A stretch of 64,000 nt of DNA, from the NCBI RefSeq assembly GCF_011075055.1, contig NC_058147.1, positions 3,782,001 to 3,846,000 of the forward strand. Reading direction: 5' to 3'. Below are positions 1-12,575 of the stretch, in pieces; position 1 is the stretch's first letter, and each line of letters begins with the position of its first letter. The stretch comes from Mangifera indica (Eukaryota; Streptophyta; Magnoliopsida; Sapindales; Anacardiaceae). A program made the position numbers and the translations under genes. Below the pieces are notes generated by a model that was not told where the DNA came from, did not search any database, and saw only the letters and a program-made list of their open reading frames with translations.

Positions 1-578
1 ATGATATTTAAATCTAATGCTTACAATTGAGATGTTATACTTTCACCTTATCCGAAGCTAACATCACAACATTTATTATAAATTATGAAACATGATATTA
101 TAAACACAAAGTAGTGATTTGGGAAATATAATTCGGAAATAACTACAAACATTAAGCAATCCATTATTACAAATTTACAATTTTATGCGTATATTGAATC
201 TCATCTTCTCAAATCAATAGCAACACTGAAGATGTACGTTGTTAACCTTTCTAACTTAACCGCATAAAGCCGTTTGCCTTCTTTGTACCTTGCATGTTTT
301 TTATATATTCATTACACCTAAATCTCCTTAATTTCATATACTTCTTTTTTGTGTATATTTCCACACCAATAATTTGACGATAGAAGAAGGGCTTCCAACA
401 TAAGCTCTCTCATTTTTCCTGTAGTATAATTTTTAATGCACTTGATTAATTGCTTTAATGACATCTCATAAAAGGAGAGTCACTATTGATGAAGTCAAAT
501 CCAATCATAATTCACTGTCTCCATTACTCATAATAAATTATTGACCTTTCCGATCAAACTAAATAATAATTATTTATC
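1..578. other. AT-rich intergenic DNA, no gene seen
   Basis: No open frame of useful length, RNA gene or clear repeat boundary was found. The sequence is AT-rich and runs into the TIR element that begins at about 580. Confidence 0.5.
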
Positions 579-579
579 A

Positions 580-1413
580 GCCAAATGACTATTTCCCACA
601 CAAGTTTAGGTACGTTATCAAAATCATATTTATAAAATTTAAAAAATCTAAAATCTCATCAATAATGTAATTATTATTAAAAATTTTTTATAAGAAATAG
701 AAGTAAAATTATCATTTTATTAATAATATTAAAAAAATATAAAATTTATTATTTTTTCTCTTCTAAATTTTAAAAAATAATAATGTCATCTCTACCTAAA
801 GTTTTTTAACTTTGAAAAGTTATATTTTCCCTCCAAATTTTTTCTTCACCTCTTCGGCTATCATCTCTAGCATTGACGACCTCTTCTCTCTATCTTAAAC
901 TATTGGTCAATGCACGTAAATAAATCTGAAATGGTTCTCTTCTTCTGAGATGAAGAGATCCAATGGGGATCTGGGCAAGAGATTCTAGATCTCTTTGTCA
1001 ACAAAGAGATTTAGAATCTCTTCATTGAAGACAAAGAGATCTAGAGCCCAGATCTCTTTGTCAACTCTTTTCACCAATAAAGAGATTTTGTCATCATCCT
1101 TTCCAATTGTTAGAGAAAGCGGCCAAAGGGGAAGAAAAAAATTCTTAGGTTTTGGGGGGAGAGGGAAAGTTTGACTTTTGAAAATTGAAAAACTTTAGAA
1201 GAGTTAAAATGTTAATTTTTAAAATTTAGGAGAGAAAAATATAATAAATTTTATATTTTTTAATATTATTAGTAAAATAACAATTTTACTCCTGTTTTTA
1301 ATAAAAATTTGAACTTCGATTGATCAATAGGTGGAATTTCAGATTTTTCAAATCTTATGAATGTAACTTTGGGATATAGCACCTAAACTTAGGTGGAAAA
1401 TAGTCCATCGGCC
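580..1413. mobile_element. Non-autonomous TIR element, Mutator-like (family copy 1)
   Basis: Both ends are inverted copies of one another. The left end (from 580) reads gccaaatgactatttcccac, and the right end (1381-1413), on the opposite strand, begins ggccgatggactattttcca; both run on into aagtttaggt. The interior has no transposase frame. It holds long AT-rich arms and a central stretch (about 940-1090) with several direct and inverted copies of an agatctctttgtc-like word that could fold into hairpins. The flanks carry an imperfect 9-bp repeat (tatttatca / tatttgtct), so the target-site duplication is weak here. A close relative lies at 53800-54554 and a short one with a perfect 9-bp duplication at 12398-12575. 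Confidence 0.7.
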
Positions 1414-4400
1414 ATATTTGTCTTCCATTTACCTTACACGTTTTTCGTATTCTTACATTCTTGTATTCGAATCTTTTTAATGTTGTGTACTTCTCTGGTG
1501 TGTAAATTTCCACACCAATATCATTTGGACTTGCCCAAGTGTCCTAGATTTGTTTATCTTTAACATGGTGCTTGTATTATCTAGTGCCCAAGATGTCAAA
1601 TCAACCACTGAAAATCAAATGCTATCACATTTAATTTTAAAATATGAAAGAGCCTTAAAGTCAAGATCATGTTGGCCATGTAACTTTAAGATGACAAATC
1701 AGTTTATCTAGACTTAGATGCAACCAAATAATTTGAAAATGTAGCAAAACTTATGGTTATGGGATTATAGTTGTAGATCATGAGATAATTATTTTTTTTT
1801 TGCACGTTTGATACAATTTTTAATTATTTATTATGAATAATCTCCAATTGTGACTATATGACAAATAATCTAAAAAATTAATTATTTGTGTTAAAATGTT
1901 TAATATACTTAACATTTTAGGTTTTGATTAGCAATCATAAAATTTAATAATCCAGTAATATAAATAGAAATTATTTAAATAAAGTGATATTATATCCAAT
2001 TAAATAATAATATATCATCTATATATTTAAATTATATATTAAAAATATGTATACATAATTTTATTGTATATGAGCCGTGCTAATCTTATTGGGTATTTTT
2101 ATTATAGATTAAATAATTTTAAAATGTGATTATAACCCACAATTAGATTATTCATAAAAACAATCCTACATATATAATAAATAATTATATTATTAAATAA
2201 ACTATACTAAATAAAAAGTGATGAAGAGTTCCATGTAAATTTAAACGCAGTTATCAATACTCAATTGAAAAGGGTTAAGTATGTACGCATTCACGCGGCA
2301 CACTTCTAGTTTGCCTTATTATATGGATACTTCTGTTGAGATACTTTGCTAAATGAATAGTGGTGTATGTAATTTGGTATATAAATAATGATATATAATT
2401 ATATAATTAAACAATTAAAAATTAAAAATAAAATAATACATAATCACGCAAAGTTGTATACAATAAAATTTGTATACATAATTTTATTGTTACTAAATTA
2501 TGTAATTAAGTTTCAGGGAGTGAACTTTAGCCCAAAACTTCTTCAAATGGGACCTCATTGTTTGATAACTCGGAGTGCATGAGCTTAAAATTGATGGGAT
2601 ACCCGTCATATCGGCATCTATCTGTAAGTCACAAGGATAGATGGAATCACCAAGGACATCACTCAGCTAAATATGATGGTCTATGTCCGCTTGGAAGTTT
2701 TGGAAAGAAGAATGTAATTGGCTAAAGAAGTGAATTATTTTCCAGAGCTACAACTGGGAAAACTGCAAGGGACGGCACTTTCATGTCATGTCTGCCATTA
2801 GAGGAATATGTGAATTGCAAAGTGGAACAGCTAAAAGATATCAATAAAAAGCAACCAGCTAACTGTAGCCCTGTTTAATGGGCAGGCCGAATCGATATGG
2901 GCTGGATCAAAATGAATACGGGCAGTCCATAACATATCATTATGAATGGACATTAAATACCAATCCATATTCAACCCATGCGGATACGGGTGAAATCTGC
3001 AAATTCTCGCAATCAATAAGACAAAGCATAGCTGAAATTAAATCATACTTTGTCCTCTAAACTTACGGGGAGTCTAAATCAAATATTGTAGAATTCTCAA
3101 TGTCAACACAAAGCTAAAGGGAAAAAAAAAAATGCTAGAATTAATTATCGCTGTATTTCCTACTTAAACCAAACCATTGTACTGATTTCAACCGAATTGG
3201 AAAACACATAACTAAATTATCAATTTGTTTTTCCAAGCACAAACCAACTTCTTTGTACATTGAAGACTACCAATTCGAACAACTCACATAAACTCATTTG
3301 ATTAACTGCGATCCTAAAACACCTTGTACAAACTGAAGAATTCACAAACAAACCAACAAATTTGAACATCAATGAGTAAAAATATGAACAACAGCGATCT
3401 TAAATCAATCAAATTAATGAACTTAAATTAGATTAAATTAGTTAAGAGATCTTACAAGTGATTGCATTAAAGGGATTTTCATGAAAAAAGAAGAGAAGAG
3501 ACAAAAAGAAGCATCCGAGTAGCAAGCTTAGGGAAGCATAGCATGGTAAAAACAATATCATTTTAATTGCATATTAAGATTGAATGAATTTTGGCACCTC
3601 GTCAACCATTAAGATCCCGATAAATATAAAATATGTATGGAAAACAAAACAAAATGTTAAAAAAAATTGAAACGTTAACTCATTTGAATTAACCTTTCAA
3701 TAAAGAAAAGTCAAAAGTATATAGAGTTTAAGGGAGAAGATAATGATGAAAACCAAATTAAAAGAATAAACGAAATAAATTGTGGGTAGTCATGGATATT
3801 CCTAATTCACCCTCAAAAAAGGATATTTATGCGTGTGAGTTTAAATAGTTACACATCTAAAAACTTGTAACCCATCCTTTTTTTTGGGTATCCACAAGTA
3901 ACCTGTTAGGAATGTAAACAAATCAAGTCGTTGGTAGCTCGATTCGAGTAAAATATCAAAATACCTTTTAATGTTTCAAATATTTTTTTACACTAATAAA
4001 ATATTGTTTTTTGCCATTCATTCAATATGTCATCGTATTTCATTAATATTTTAAAAATTAAAGATTTTAAATAAAGTTAAACCAAACTTGAGTCATTCAT
4101 TCATGTATTGAGTTTAAGTTGAGATGTTATCAATTTGATAAGTTTGAACTCTCCCAAATGACAAACTCAGGGGATTAAGGGAGGTATTTAACTTTGAAAA
4201 TTTTTTATTTTAGAATATTTAAAATATCAATATAACCTTTAAAATTTTATTATTCTCTCCTATCCTGTTAAGTATCATTTTTGAGTTTATTGTCAATTTT
4301 TTTCAAACCCCCTATTATATTGATGTTTAGTGCAATTAAAACAAAATTTAAAAAAACCGGCATGTGGAAATCACAAGAGATAAAAAAGATTCCAATTGAT

Positions 4401-7173
4401 AATAAGATGAAAAATAAATAAATAAAGTGAGCAAGTGATAACTTAGATTTCAATCAATTACCAAGTTGCTGAACAAATGCAAACAAAAGCGGGAGTTCCT
4501 TGATTTGGACGGTTGGTATGTAAAGAAAAGAGAAGCAGAAAAGCCAAACAAAGAGCACAATTTCGCACTATGAGTGGTCAGCCAGCCTTAAAGGCCGCCA
4601 TCGCAATGCTGAAACCTTATCTCCAACACCACCCCTCCCCTACCTCCTCTATCATTTGCTCCCATAATCATAATCTCTTTAGAATCAAACGCTCCATTTA
4701 CGCCAAATCATTGGTGGGCTCCGTCTGTCTCTTGTGTGCCCCTACCTATAGCCAAAAATATGTCAGCCACTATCTTAATATGGGTGGAAATTTTTTTTTG
4801 CACTTTCCTCTCCAATCCGTACCTAAAAAGTATTAAAATAATAAAATATTTATTAAATCTTAAAATATATTTATAATAATTAAATATTTTTTAAAAATAA
4901 TTAAACATATAAGAGTTTAAAAAATATAAAAAATAAATTTTATATATATATATACACACCCCATTGTCTCATCCCTAACACTGGGATTTAGTCATTCTAT
5001 TCTATCTCCATCTTCGAATCTACTATGTCAAAGAATCAGTCCACTTATGAAAAATTTTATGGGCGAAATTATCACTTCTAATCTATGGCAATAGCACATG
5101 ATAATTTGAGTGACCTTTTCAGAATTATTTCATAGAAATCAGAGCAAGAAAATCCGCCTCGGTTCTACAAAATCAACATACCTTGTTTCTATGCTATCGT
5201 TTTATCTTTGCTTTGTCGTTTGGTTTAATATTTGTATTACTACTGAAACATGTAATTAGTTTGTTCACAATTAATTAATAAATATTCCTAAATCGTTGGC
5301 TCCTTGCATTGAACCCAGTATATGTGATAACTGAGAATATATTCTCCACTGTATCAAATTAAGTCAATGTCTATCTACTCATTAAAACTTACTCATTAAG
5401 GCTTGGATAATCCTATCTTATATTTCTGCTGTAATTACCTAATTAATCGTAATTAAAATATATAGCAACCAATAAGAAAACTTAGTTGAAACATCTTAAC
5501 CGTTGGATGTCATCTGCCTACAAAATTCTTGGGCATGACCCACAAGAATGGATGCATTGATGAGTTTGAAGATTCGTCGGTGGATAAAAGTTACCACATT
5601 GGTTGTCATTTCCCATCACTTATTTTCAAGAGAAAATGATGGCTCCAAAATCTCAAGTTTACACAGTGAAATAGGTGAGATATGTAATCATGCGCATATT
5701 TTGACAAAATGGGCATCATTAGATGTGATTATTTATGAAGATTATGTGATTAGTTCAAATCTCGGCATCAGCTCTCTTAAGCAAGCAAACACCAGAATTC
5801 ACGCTGGTGAATTCTTCTTCCCCTGCCAATTATATCTCTTTTGAAATTCTTTCCCTGTACTTTTATTCCATTTGTTTTTTTACCAAATGTATTATGGACA
5901 ACTTGAAATGGAGGACCCCGACAATACGTTCAACATCTGTAGTGAAGATGTTTCCTTTTCATTTGTAATGTCCTCTTCTCGCTTAACTAATATCTTACCC
6001 ATTTCTGTAAAGAACACCATGCTTGTGGAACAGTCCAAAGTAAAATGAATGACACAAATTATATATACTTTGAGGTTTTAGAAAAGTACAGGAGGTTTTC
6101 AGTGAGACTTAAAAATTTTTTTTTCATATAATCCAGTATTAATTATAATTTTGATTTATTAAAATTGGTTAATTGAATATTCAAATAATGATTTACTAAC
6201 GTATTTAATATGATTAATAAAAATAAATTTAATATACTTTATATTATTAAATTTTTAATGGGGTTTAAAACTCTAATACAATAGTTTTACTTATTAAAAA
6301 TTGTTATTACAATTTCAAAAGTTAGTAAAATTTATAAAATCTCCAAAATTTTAAAATAAAGATTTAAGTTTGAATTTTTATCAGATTTATATAACTCCGA
6401 TTAATTTGGTGCAACTAATTAAGCTTTTTTTTTTTTTTTCTTTTTTTTAACCTCAGGGTTGGTGTTGCGTTAGCATCTTTGTTTCCTCTGCCAAGAATCG
6501 GGTCAATATGATGTATTAAATTTTTAACAAGTTGAAGATATACTTATAAAGTTAAAGAGTCAAGATTACAAGAGTCCATGTCCTACTGAGTGAAGCAAGG
6601 GATTTATTGGGTTGAGATATGGTGGTTCATGACTAGGTGTACGTTTCTTTTTGGTACGAAGGAAACATTATTTGAAGTCAATTTCATAATTATTATATTA
6701 AATAAATTAAAATTTTAATTTCAAAATATTATCATAAAATATTTATATTTGAAATCTTTTATATTGTTTTTGAAACTATCTCTTGAACGTTTATTAAATA
6801 TATATTTATATAAACACATACATATAATTGATCAAAGATAAAGTTATATATACAAATAAATTATGTAAGGCAATAACTTATGTTTTTTGTATTTTAAAAC
6901 TATTCAATAAAATATTATTATATGTATAAATAATTTTGCATAATTTATTTGTTTAAGTAGAATTTATATATTCAAACGACTTTCCATGTGATTCCACGTG
7001 TGCTATCCACTCTAGAGTCTATACAATGTATTTTGTATACTTCTGGAAATGAGATTTTTTTTTTATTATTTTTTTTCATAGTCAAGTTTTTCATTAACTC
7101 CATAAACAAGATTCATTACTCTACTCATTAATTTCATTTACTCTCTCCTCTAGTCCCTTCTTATTTCTCGCAT
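1414..7173. other. Long AT-rich intergenic stretch without a recognised gene
   Basis: Open frames here (for example 4513-4836 and 5548-5844, + strand) have no recognisable domain, plant codon pattern or splice context and are probably chance. About 3900-4150 has words typical of the tcgagct-rich MITE family seen at 26665 and 59054, but no clear ends. Poly-T/poly-A runs are common (for example 6425-6450). The last few hundred bases are presumably the promoter of the HD-ZIP gene; no certain TATA box was picked out. Confidence 0.4.
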
Positions 7174-7221
7174 TTGGCTTGCTCCCATATATTTTTCAAT
7201 ATCTGGACATGTCTGAACGCA

Positions 7222-8206
7222 ATGGGATTTGAAGATATTTGCAACACAGGCCTCCGTCTCGGTATTTACAGGCTGCCACAAACCCATCAGCAGCAACAGA
7301 AGAAGAAGAAGAAGAAGACACTGTTCTTGAAATATGATCATTTGTTGCCATCTCTTTCGTTAGGCCCATCACAAGACATATTGAATTCGGCTGCAAAAAA
7401 TTATGCTGCGGGTAAAGTATGTGAATCTACCTGTGTGCACCAGCAGACCTCGTCTCTGAGTGCATTGTCTTCATTTTCCAACTCTAGCGTCAAGGAAGAG
7501 AGAGACTTTGCTGAGGAAGAAGTGGAGTTAGAAAGAAATTTTATTTCAAGGGTTAGCGATGAAGATGAAGAGGTCAGTCCCAGGAAGAAACTTAGACTTA
7601 CCAAAGCACAGTTTGCCACTTTGGAAGAAAGCTTCAAAGAGCACATCACTCTTAATCCTGTATGGAATCTCCATAATATATAAAGATCTTTAAATATTGT
7701 TATATTTTACTCTATATGAATTATATTTCATTTTTTCTAATATTTATCAGAAGCAGAAGCAAGCTTTAGCCGAAAAATTGAATCTAAGGCCACGGCAAGT
7801 AGAAGTTTGGTTCCAGAACAGGAGAGCCAGGTTTACTTAATTACTTTACAAAGCATCAACTAGCTCCTGCAAGATTATTAATTTTCTTTCTTATCCCTGT
7901 GATTCTTCTGGCAGGACAAAGTTGAAGCAAACTGAAGTAGATTGCGAGTTTCTGAAGAAATGTTGTGAATCATTAACAGAAGAGAACAAGAGGTTGCAAA
8001 AGGAGCTGCAAGAGCTTAAATCATTAACTGTCTCGGCATCAGTTTGCATGCAATTGCCTGCAGCCACCCTCACCATGTGCCCTTCTTGTGAGAAGGTCAG
8101 CGGCGGCGGTGGCGGCGATGGCTCTTCTACAAGCCCTTTAAGTTTTAGATCAAACCCTCGCTTCTACGATTCCTTAATTTCCAACCCATCTGCTGCTTCT
8201 TGCTGA
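7222..8206 (+). CDS. HAT22: HD-ZIP class II transcription factor, HAT22/HAT9-like
   Basis: Three exons: 7222-7659, 7751-7830 and 7915-8206 (GT-AG introns of 91 and 84 bp), giving 269 aa. The N-terminus [14 protein letters not shown] matches the HAT22/HAT9 start. A basic poly-Lys tract coded by gaa/aag repeats lies at residues 27-32, an LSLG stretch at 45-48, the homeodomain at about 121-175 (RKKLRLTK ... [16 protein letters not shown]), an adjoining leucine zipper to about 215, and the class II hallmark CPSCE at 228-232. The protein ends [14 protein letters not shown], like HAT22. The intron after NP and the one inside the NRRAR codons fall at positions usual for this class. HD-ZIP II proteins bind pseudopalindromic AATNATT sites as dimers in the nucleus and mostly repress; the family acts in shade, auxin and ABA responses. 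An in-frame upstream ATG at 7174 would add 16 residues; 7222 is preferred because the family starts there. HAT9 and HAT22 cannot be separated without a tree. Confidence 0.93.
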
Positions 8207-8669
8207 GCAAACGAAGACGCCAATCAATAACATATTGTTATGCTATTTATTCAGGACTCCTTTGTCATATATTTGGTTTAATGGATTAGTCAAATTAATT
8301 TGTAGAGTCCTGAATCTATCGATCCCACGTACTAATCCTTGTAAATTATTCTTAAAAGAATCAAGTTTGTGAATGAATCTTTCCTTGTTCGTGTTGTGGC
8401 TGTCCTTCCAAGAATGCACATCAATGAATTATGAATTATGTTTTGAATTAAATAAATATTATAGTACAATATATAATATTACTGAATCCCAATCCTATAA
8501 AATTGAAAAAATAATAATAAAATTATGTATACAGATTTAGAATATGCAAAGATTCATATCAAATCAAAATTATATCAAATTATAATCAACATGAATCAGA
8601 TCAAATTAAAATGTAGATTTGACCCAAATAACTTACTCTTTTATTATTATCCATTTTGCATGGAGATGG
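8207..8669. other. 3' flank of the HD-ZIP II gene
   Basis: AT-rich sequence with aataaa-like words (for example aattaaataaat near 8447). It probably holds the 3'UTR and poly(A) region of the HD-ZIP gene, though no site can be fixed. No other gene is seen. Confidence 0.35.
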
Positions 8670-8674
8670 GGCAT

Positions 8675-8812
8675 TACTATTATAATAAAACTATATGTAT
8701 CTATTTTAAATATATAAATATGTATATAATTATATATATCATCTTGTGATGACATATATAAATGTGTACATATTTATATATCTAAAATGGATACGTATAG
8801 CATTACTCATTC
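8675..8812. repeat. Short TIR MITE, aaaactatgtgtaccc-type family
   Basis: The left end (aataaaactatatgtatc) and the right end (ggatacgtatagcattactc) are inverted relatives, with an internal tatatcatcttgtgatgaca palindrome. The same family recurs at about 10855-11003, 31448-31622, 34588-34700 and 53665-53790. No coding capacity. Ends are approximate. Confidence 0.55.
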
Positions 8813-8974
8813 TTCTATTAGGGTTCTTAAATATGAATATAAAACATTTTATACACAAATTTAAGAGAAATATATTCAAATAGATTAGAAAGATTACAGT
8901 CAATTCCAAATCCGAATAGTAGTTTCCCTTTCACTTTAACATCCTAATTGTCAACTAGTTGCCATAATAATAGC

Positions 8975-9131
8975 AGATTAGAGATTTCCTTTTTCATAAT
9001 CAGAGACTTGGTTTGAATTAGTTAGATGAAAAAAATTTCTTTTTGGTAACTAGAGACTCCGTTTGAATTAGTTAAATGAAGAGATTTTCTTTTTAATAAC
9101 CAGAGACTCCGTTCGAATTAATCAAATAAGT
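8975..9131. repeat. Imperfect 50-bp tandem repeat (about three units)
   Basis: Units begin at 9001, 9051 and 9101, each with agagact(c/t)(c/g)g(t)tt(t/c)gaatta followed by a cttttt-rich tail. The period is exactly 50 bp. A further half unit lies before 9001. It is non-coding. Confidence 0.7.
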
Positions 9132-10330
9132 AAACTTCGAGATACATGATTGAACTCACAATTTTTGTACTAGATAAGTAAAATTTTCAAATTTACCCTA
9201 TCTAAACTCGCAAGACTCTAACAAACTCAGGCTCAAGTTGATCCCTATATTTGGTTAGAATGGATAAAAATTTAGCAAGAATTTTGACTGCAAAGATGGA
9301 GAAAAAATTCAAAAAAGACTCAGTGAATCTCATTATCATCACTCGTGACTTAACCACAATAGAAGTCACTGTTAGAAAATGACAATCAACTGTCAGTTAA
9401 TGGGGTTGATCGATAGGATCAACAAAACATAGACGACCTACCCAACTCCATATCTGATCTTATCCAAGAATAAATACGTATGAGCCAATATAGACCTTTC
9501 AACTGCTTTTACTTCATTCTCCTACCATTATGAATATTGTTCCTGAAAGCAGTTTAATCTCATATAAACACATTAAAGCAGCCGATTAATACAACAAAAA
9601 TGTGTGCACCTAATACCCAGTTGGGTATCCAGATAATTTGATTTTAAAGTAAGAATAAAATAATATTTAATAATATAATAATACTTAATTAAATACTTAA
9701 AATTGAGTATATATAGTTTTGCTCTAATTAATATATACAAAAAGAAATCTATACCTATATTTGCAGGCTCCACAAAGTAGATTGAATGAAAAAATGTATA
9801 AAGAAGAAAAAATTTGAGAGAGAATCTCTCTATTGTATGGATTGGCTAAGGTTATGAGGTTATAAAATATATCTCAATTTATATGAAACATCTCATAATC
9901 ATAATCCACCATATTTTATTCCACTCCTAAATTTTGGGAAATTCACTTTAGCCCTTAAAACTTTAATTTCTCTTTATTGGACCCAATAATATGCTTAATT
10001 CACCATTTTCAGAAAAAACCAAGGTCATTCTCTCTTTATACATTAAACCTAAACTTTCTATATCATAGCAAACAACATTTTATTGTGTATGATTCATAAG
10101 TTCTTTTATAAACTTGCAGCTAATAAAATCGTGAGTAATTTATAATTAATCATCTTTTAATTAATAGATCATAATCAGTGTTTAGCAAGCCATCAAAACC
10201 ATTTAATAAATGGAGAATCAATATTAAACTGATTATACATTTCAATAATACAGTTACCTATACTAATAGTTTATCAAAGTCATAGCACAAAAATTGTATC
10301 TATCTCAGTTATAACTTTCAAAGCAGCAAT
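9132..10330. other. AT-rich intergenic DNA, no gene seen
   Basis: No conserved frame, tRNA-like block or clear element end was recognised. Around 9600-9770 the sequence has words of the aaaactatgtgtaccc MITE family, but the ends are not clear. Confidence 0.4.
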
Positions 10331-10507
10331 CATGTATTATTAGATTAGGGCATCCACACTAATCCAATCTGGAATGACCTTGAATATTTTCATCCTAATC
10401 ATGATGTGTTTTGTGCATCAAATCTAATTGAGAATCCTTATTTTCAGCGCGTAAAATGCCATCTTAAGCACGAAATCCTTGCTGCTCCAAATCCATCTGG
10501 AAATTGA
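10331..10507 (+). pseudogene. CLE-type peptide precursor remnant, copy C (two CLE-like units)
   Basis: One frame contains two dodecapeptides exactly 69 bp apart. HDVFCASNLIEN is coded at 10400-10435 and HEILAAPNPSGN at 10469-10504, followed at once by a stop (tga, 10505-10507). The 11-codon linker between them is open. The CLE consensus of the TDIF/CLE41/44 group is HEVPSGPNPISN, so the second unit keeps H1, E2, P7, N8, P9 and N12, and ends the protein as CLE motifs usually do. Upstream, a more decayed unit ending HTNPIWN (about 10352-10375) is in frame but follows an in-frame tag. No signal-peptide exon was found next to it, so this is called a remnant. The 3' flank (cctaaaatttgtttgaac) matches the flank of copy A at 13130, which ties the two by duplication. 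Confidence 0.6.
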
Positions 10508-10854
10508 TTTCTTCCTAAAATTTGTTTGAACTATAGAAAATTATGATACTAGATCAAGAGTTTAAGTAGAATAATTCAAAGCGAGAACATTTGTTACACT
10601 ATTTGCGTACGTTCTCTTTCTTAAATATGAATAATATTATTGAAATAATTGTCCTCGGTATTTAGTCTCTCCTTTGTTTATTTGATGATCTTGCCTTCTA
10701 ATGCATTCAAATTCAAACTACATGACAAGTATAAACTTCTAAATTAACTTATAAATTTCATTCGCATAGAATTTTCAAATTTAAAAATTAAATGTAATAA
10801 AGGGGACTATCAAGTCTATCATTTAACTGCAGTAATATAAGGATTAAAAATTTC

Positions 10855-11003
10855 ACAATAAAACTATGTATACTTATTTTGGGTATATAACTATATACAC
10901 ATTTATATATGTCACATAATATTGAGTGATTTTGAATTAAAGATAAAATAACACATAATTGTATATTAAAAGTGGATACATATAGTATTGCTCAAAGTTT
11001 TTA
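10855..11003. repeat. Short MITE, aaaactatgtgtaccc-type family
   Basis: Begins caataaaactatgtatactt and ends gtggatacatatagtattgc as an inverted relative. The internal word gagtgattttgaattaaaga is shared with the copies at 34650 and 53695. Non-coding. Confidence 0.55.
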
Positions 11004-11035
11004 GGGTAAAATCATAATAAGTGCATGTAAATTCA

Positions 11036-11356
11036 AAATTGAATGAAAGGGGCAAAACTGACTTTTAAATTCAAAATTGGAAGCAAACGTAATATAAGGG
11101 TGTTTTTCATATTTGTTAGGGTAGATTTGATTTGGGTAATATTTTAATACCAAATATAGAATATTATCTTTAAGATAAATTGCCTAAGAAATTACTAACT
11201 ATAAATTATTATTATTATTATATTGTTTCAAATCAAAATTGAATGAAAGGGGCAAAACCAACTTTTAAATTCAAAATTCGAAGCAACCCTAATATAAGAG
11301 TGTTTTTCATACTTTTTTATGATAGATTTGATTTGGATAATATTTTATTATCAAAA
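11036..11356. repeat. Two tandem copies of a block that also lies upstream of the CLE loci
   Basis: Blocks at about 11036-11160 and 11230-11356 share gaatgaaaggggcaaaac, a ttcaaaatt(g/c)gaagcaa word and gtgtttttcata. Further copies lie at about 12060-12180 (upstream of CLE copy A) and about 15300-15390 (upstream of copy B). This marks a segmental tandem duplication covering the whole 10.3-16.5 kb region. Confidence 0.65.
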
Positions 11357-11375
11357 ATAGGAGATTACCTTGAAG

Positions 11376-11852
11376 GGTCGTTTGATTTGTGGTAAAGAAA
11401 AATAACTTTGATAATCTTTTATTATTTATAATATCTTGTTTAGTTGGTTAATAATGAAATATTATAATAATCTTCTATTATTAACGATAATATAACTGGT
11501 AATATAAGTGGTATACCACTTCCATCTTAAGTATTAAAATATTATCATGGTAATTTTAATTTTATTATAATTTTATTTTTACTTACTAATTTTTTAGCAT
11601 TAAAATACATTTATTTTTAATCAATATAACAAATAATTTGAAATATATTTAAAATAATTATATCTAAGGATATTTAAGTTAAATTATATATTTTAATTAT
11701 TTTATTATTTTTAATCAAACTCAATAGTTATTTATAACTATTAAATTTTATCAGACATAATAATTATTTATATCTAGTCATATTTCAAGGAATTTATATT
11801 CAAAGTAATATTTTAATTTTAGTAATAAGATATTATTCAAACCAAATGTCTC
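11376..11852. mobile_element. hAT-like MITE inserted in a CLE-upstream block
   Basis: The left end (ggtcgtttgatttgtgg) and the right end (ttcaaaccaaatgtctc) are imperfect inverted repeats. The flanks ccttgaag and ccttaaga look like an imperfect 8-bp target-site duplication. The neighbouring paralogous block at about 11158-11180 lacks the insert and reads tatctttaagataaattgcc, that is, an empty site. The interior is AT-rich with no transposase frame. The assignment to hAT rests on the 8-bp duplication and is tentative. Confidence 0.5.
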
Positions 11853-12397
11853 CTTAAGATAGATTATCTGAAAAATTATCGATTATAAATTATTATTATA
11901 TTTAATAAAAATTAATAGATATAAATAATAATTGTATTCGGTATAAACTTCTATTAATTTATAAATTTCATTCTGCATCAAATTTTAAATTTTAAAATGA
12001 AATTTAATTATATTGCAGTAATGAAAGTAAAAACAATTTTTATGGGCAAGAAATGCACGTATATTCAAAATTTGATGAAAGGGGTAAAACAGTATTTTCA
12101 AATTAAAATGGAAAGGAAGGGATAAAATGGACTTTTTAATTCAAAATTGGAAGCAAACGTAATATTGGGCTGTATTCATATTTCTTTTTTAAGGAATATT
12201 GTAAAAATATAGTATTTATGAATAAAGATTTAGTATTTTGAATTATTAAAATATTAAGGCAACAAATAAAAGAGGTATTATCAAAAGATTGTTTTATTGT
12301 TATTATTTGAAAACAATCAAACTGTGTGTACAGATAATGTGCATAACTTTATATATAAATAATTATATATTATTATATAATTAGATATTATTTTAAT

Positions 12398-12575
12398 GGC
12401 CAAACGACTATTTTCCACCCAAGGTATACTATAATGTCAAGTTTCCACCCTTTAACGATGGAAACACTCTTTAACTATAAATAGAGGTCTTCTTTTGGGT
12501 ATTTAGTGTTTCTATAGTTAAAGTGTGGAAACTTGACATTACAGCATACCTTGGGTGAAAAATAGTCGTTTGGCC
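12398..12575. mobile_element. Mutator-like foldback MITE with a perfect 9-bp target duplication
   Basis: This 178-bp element starts ggccaaacgactattttcca and ends as its inverted copy. The arms extend about 60 bp each (ccaccc-aaggtat ... atgtcaagtttccac), so most of the element can fold into one hairpin. It is flanked on both sides by tattttaat (12389-12397 and 12576-12584). A 9-bp duplication is the mark of Mutator-like transposition. The loop holds an ataaatagaggtc word. The same end sequence is found on the larger elements at 580-1413 and 53800-54554. Confidence 0.85.

Noticed and set aside
4513..4836. 107-codon plus-strand frame
   Set aside because: No family recognised, and it runs into AT-rich repeats; probably chance.
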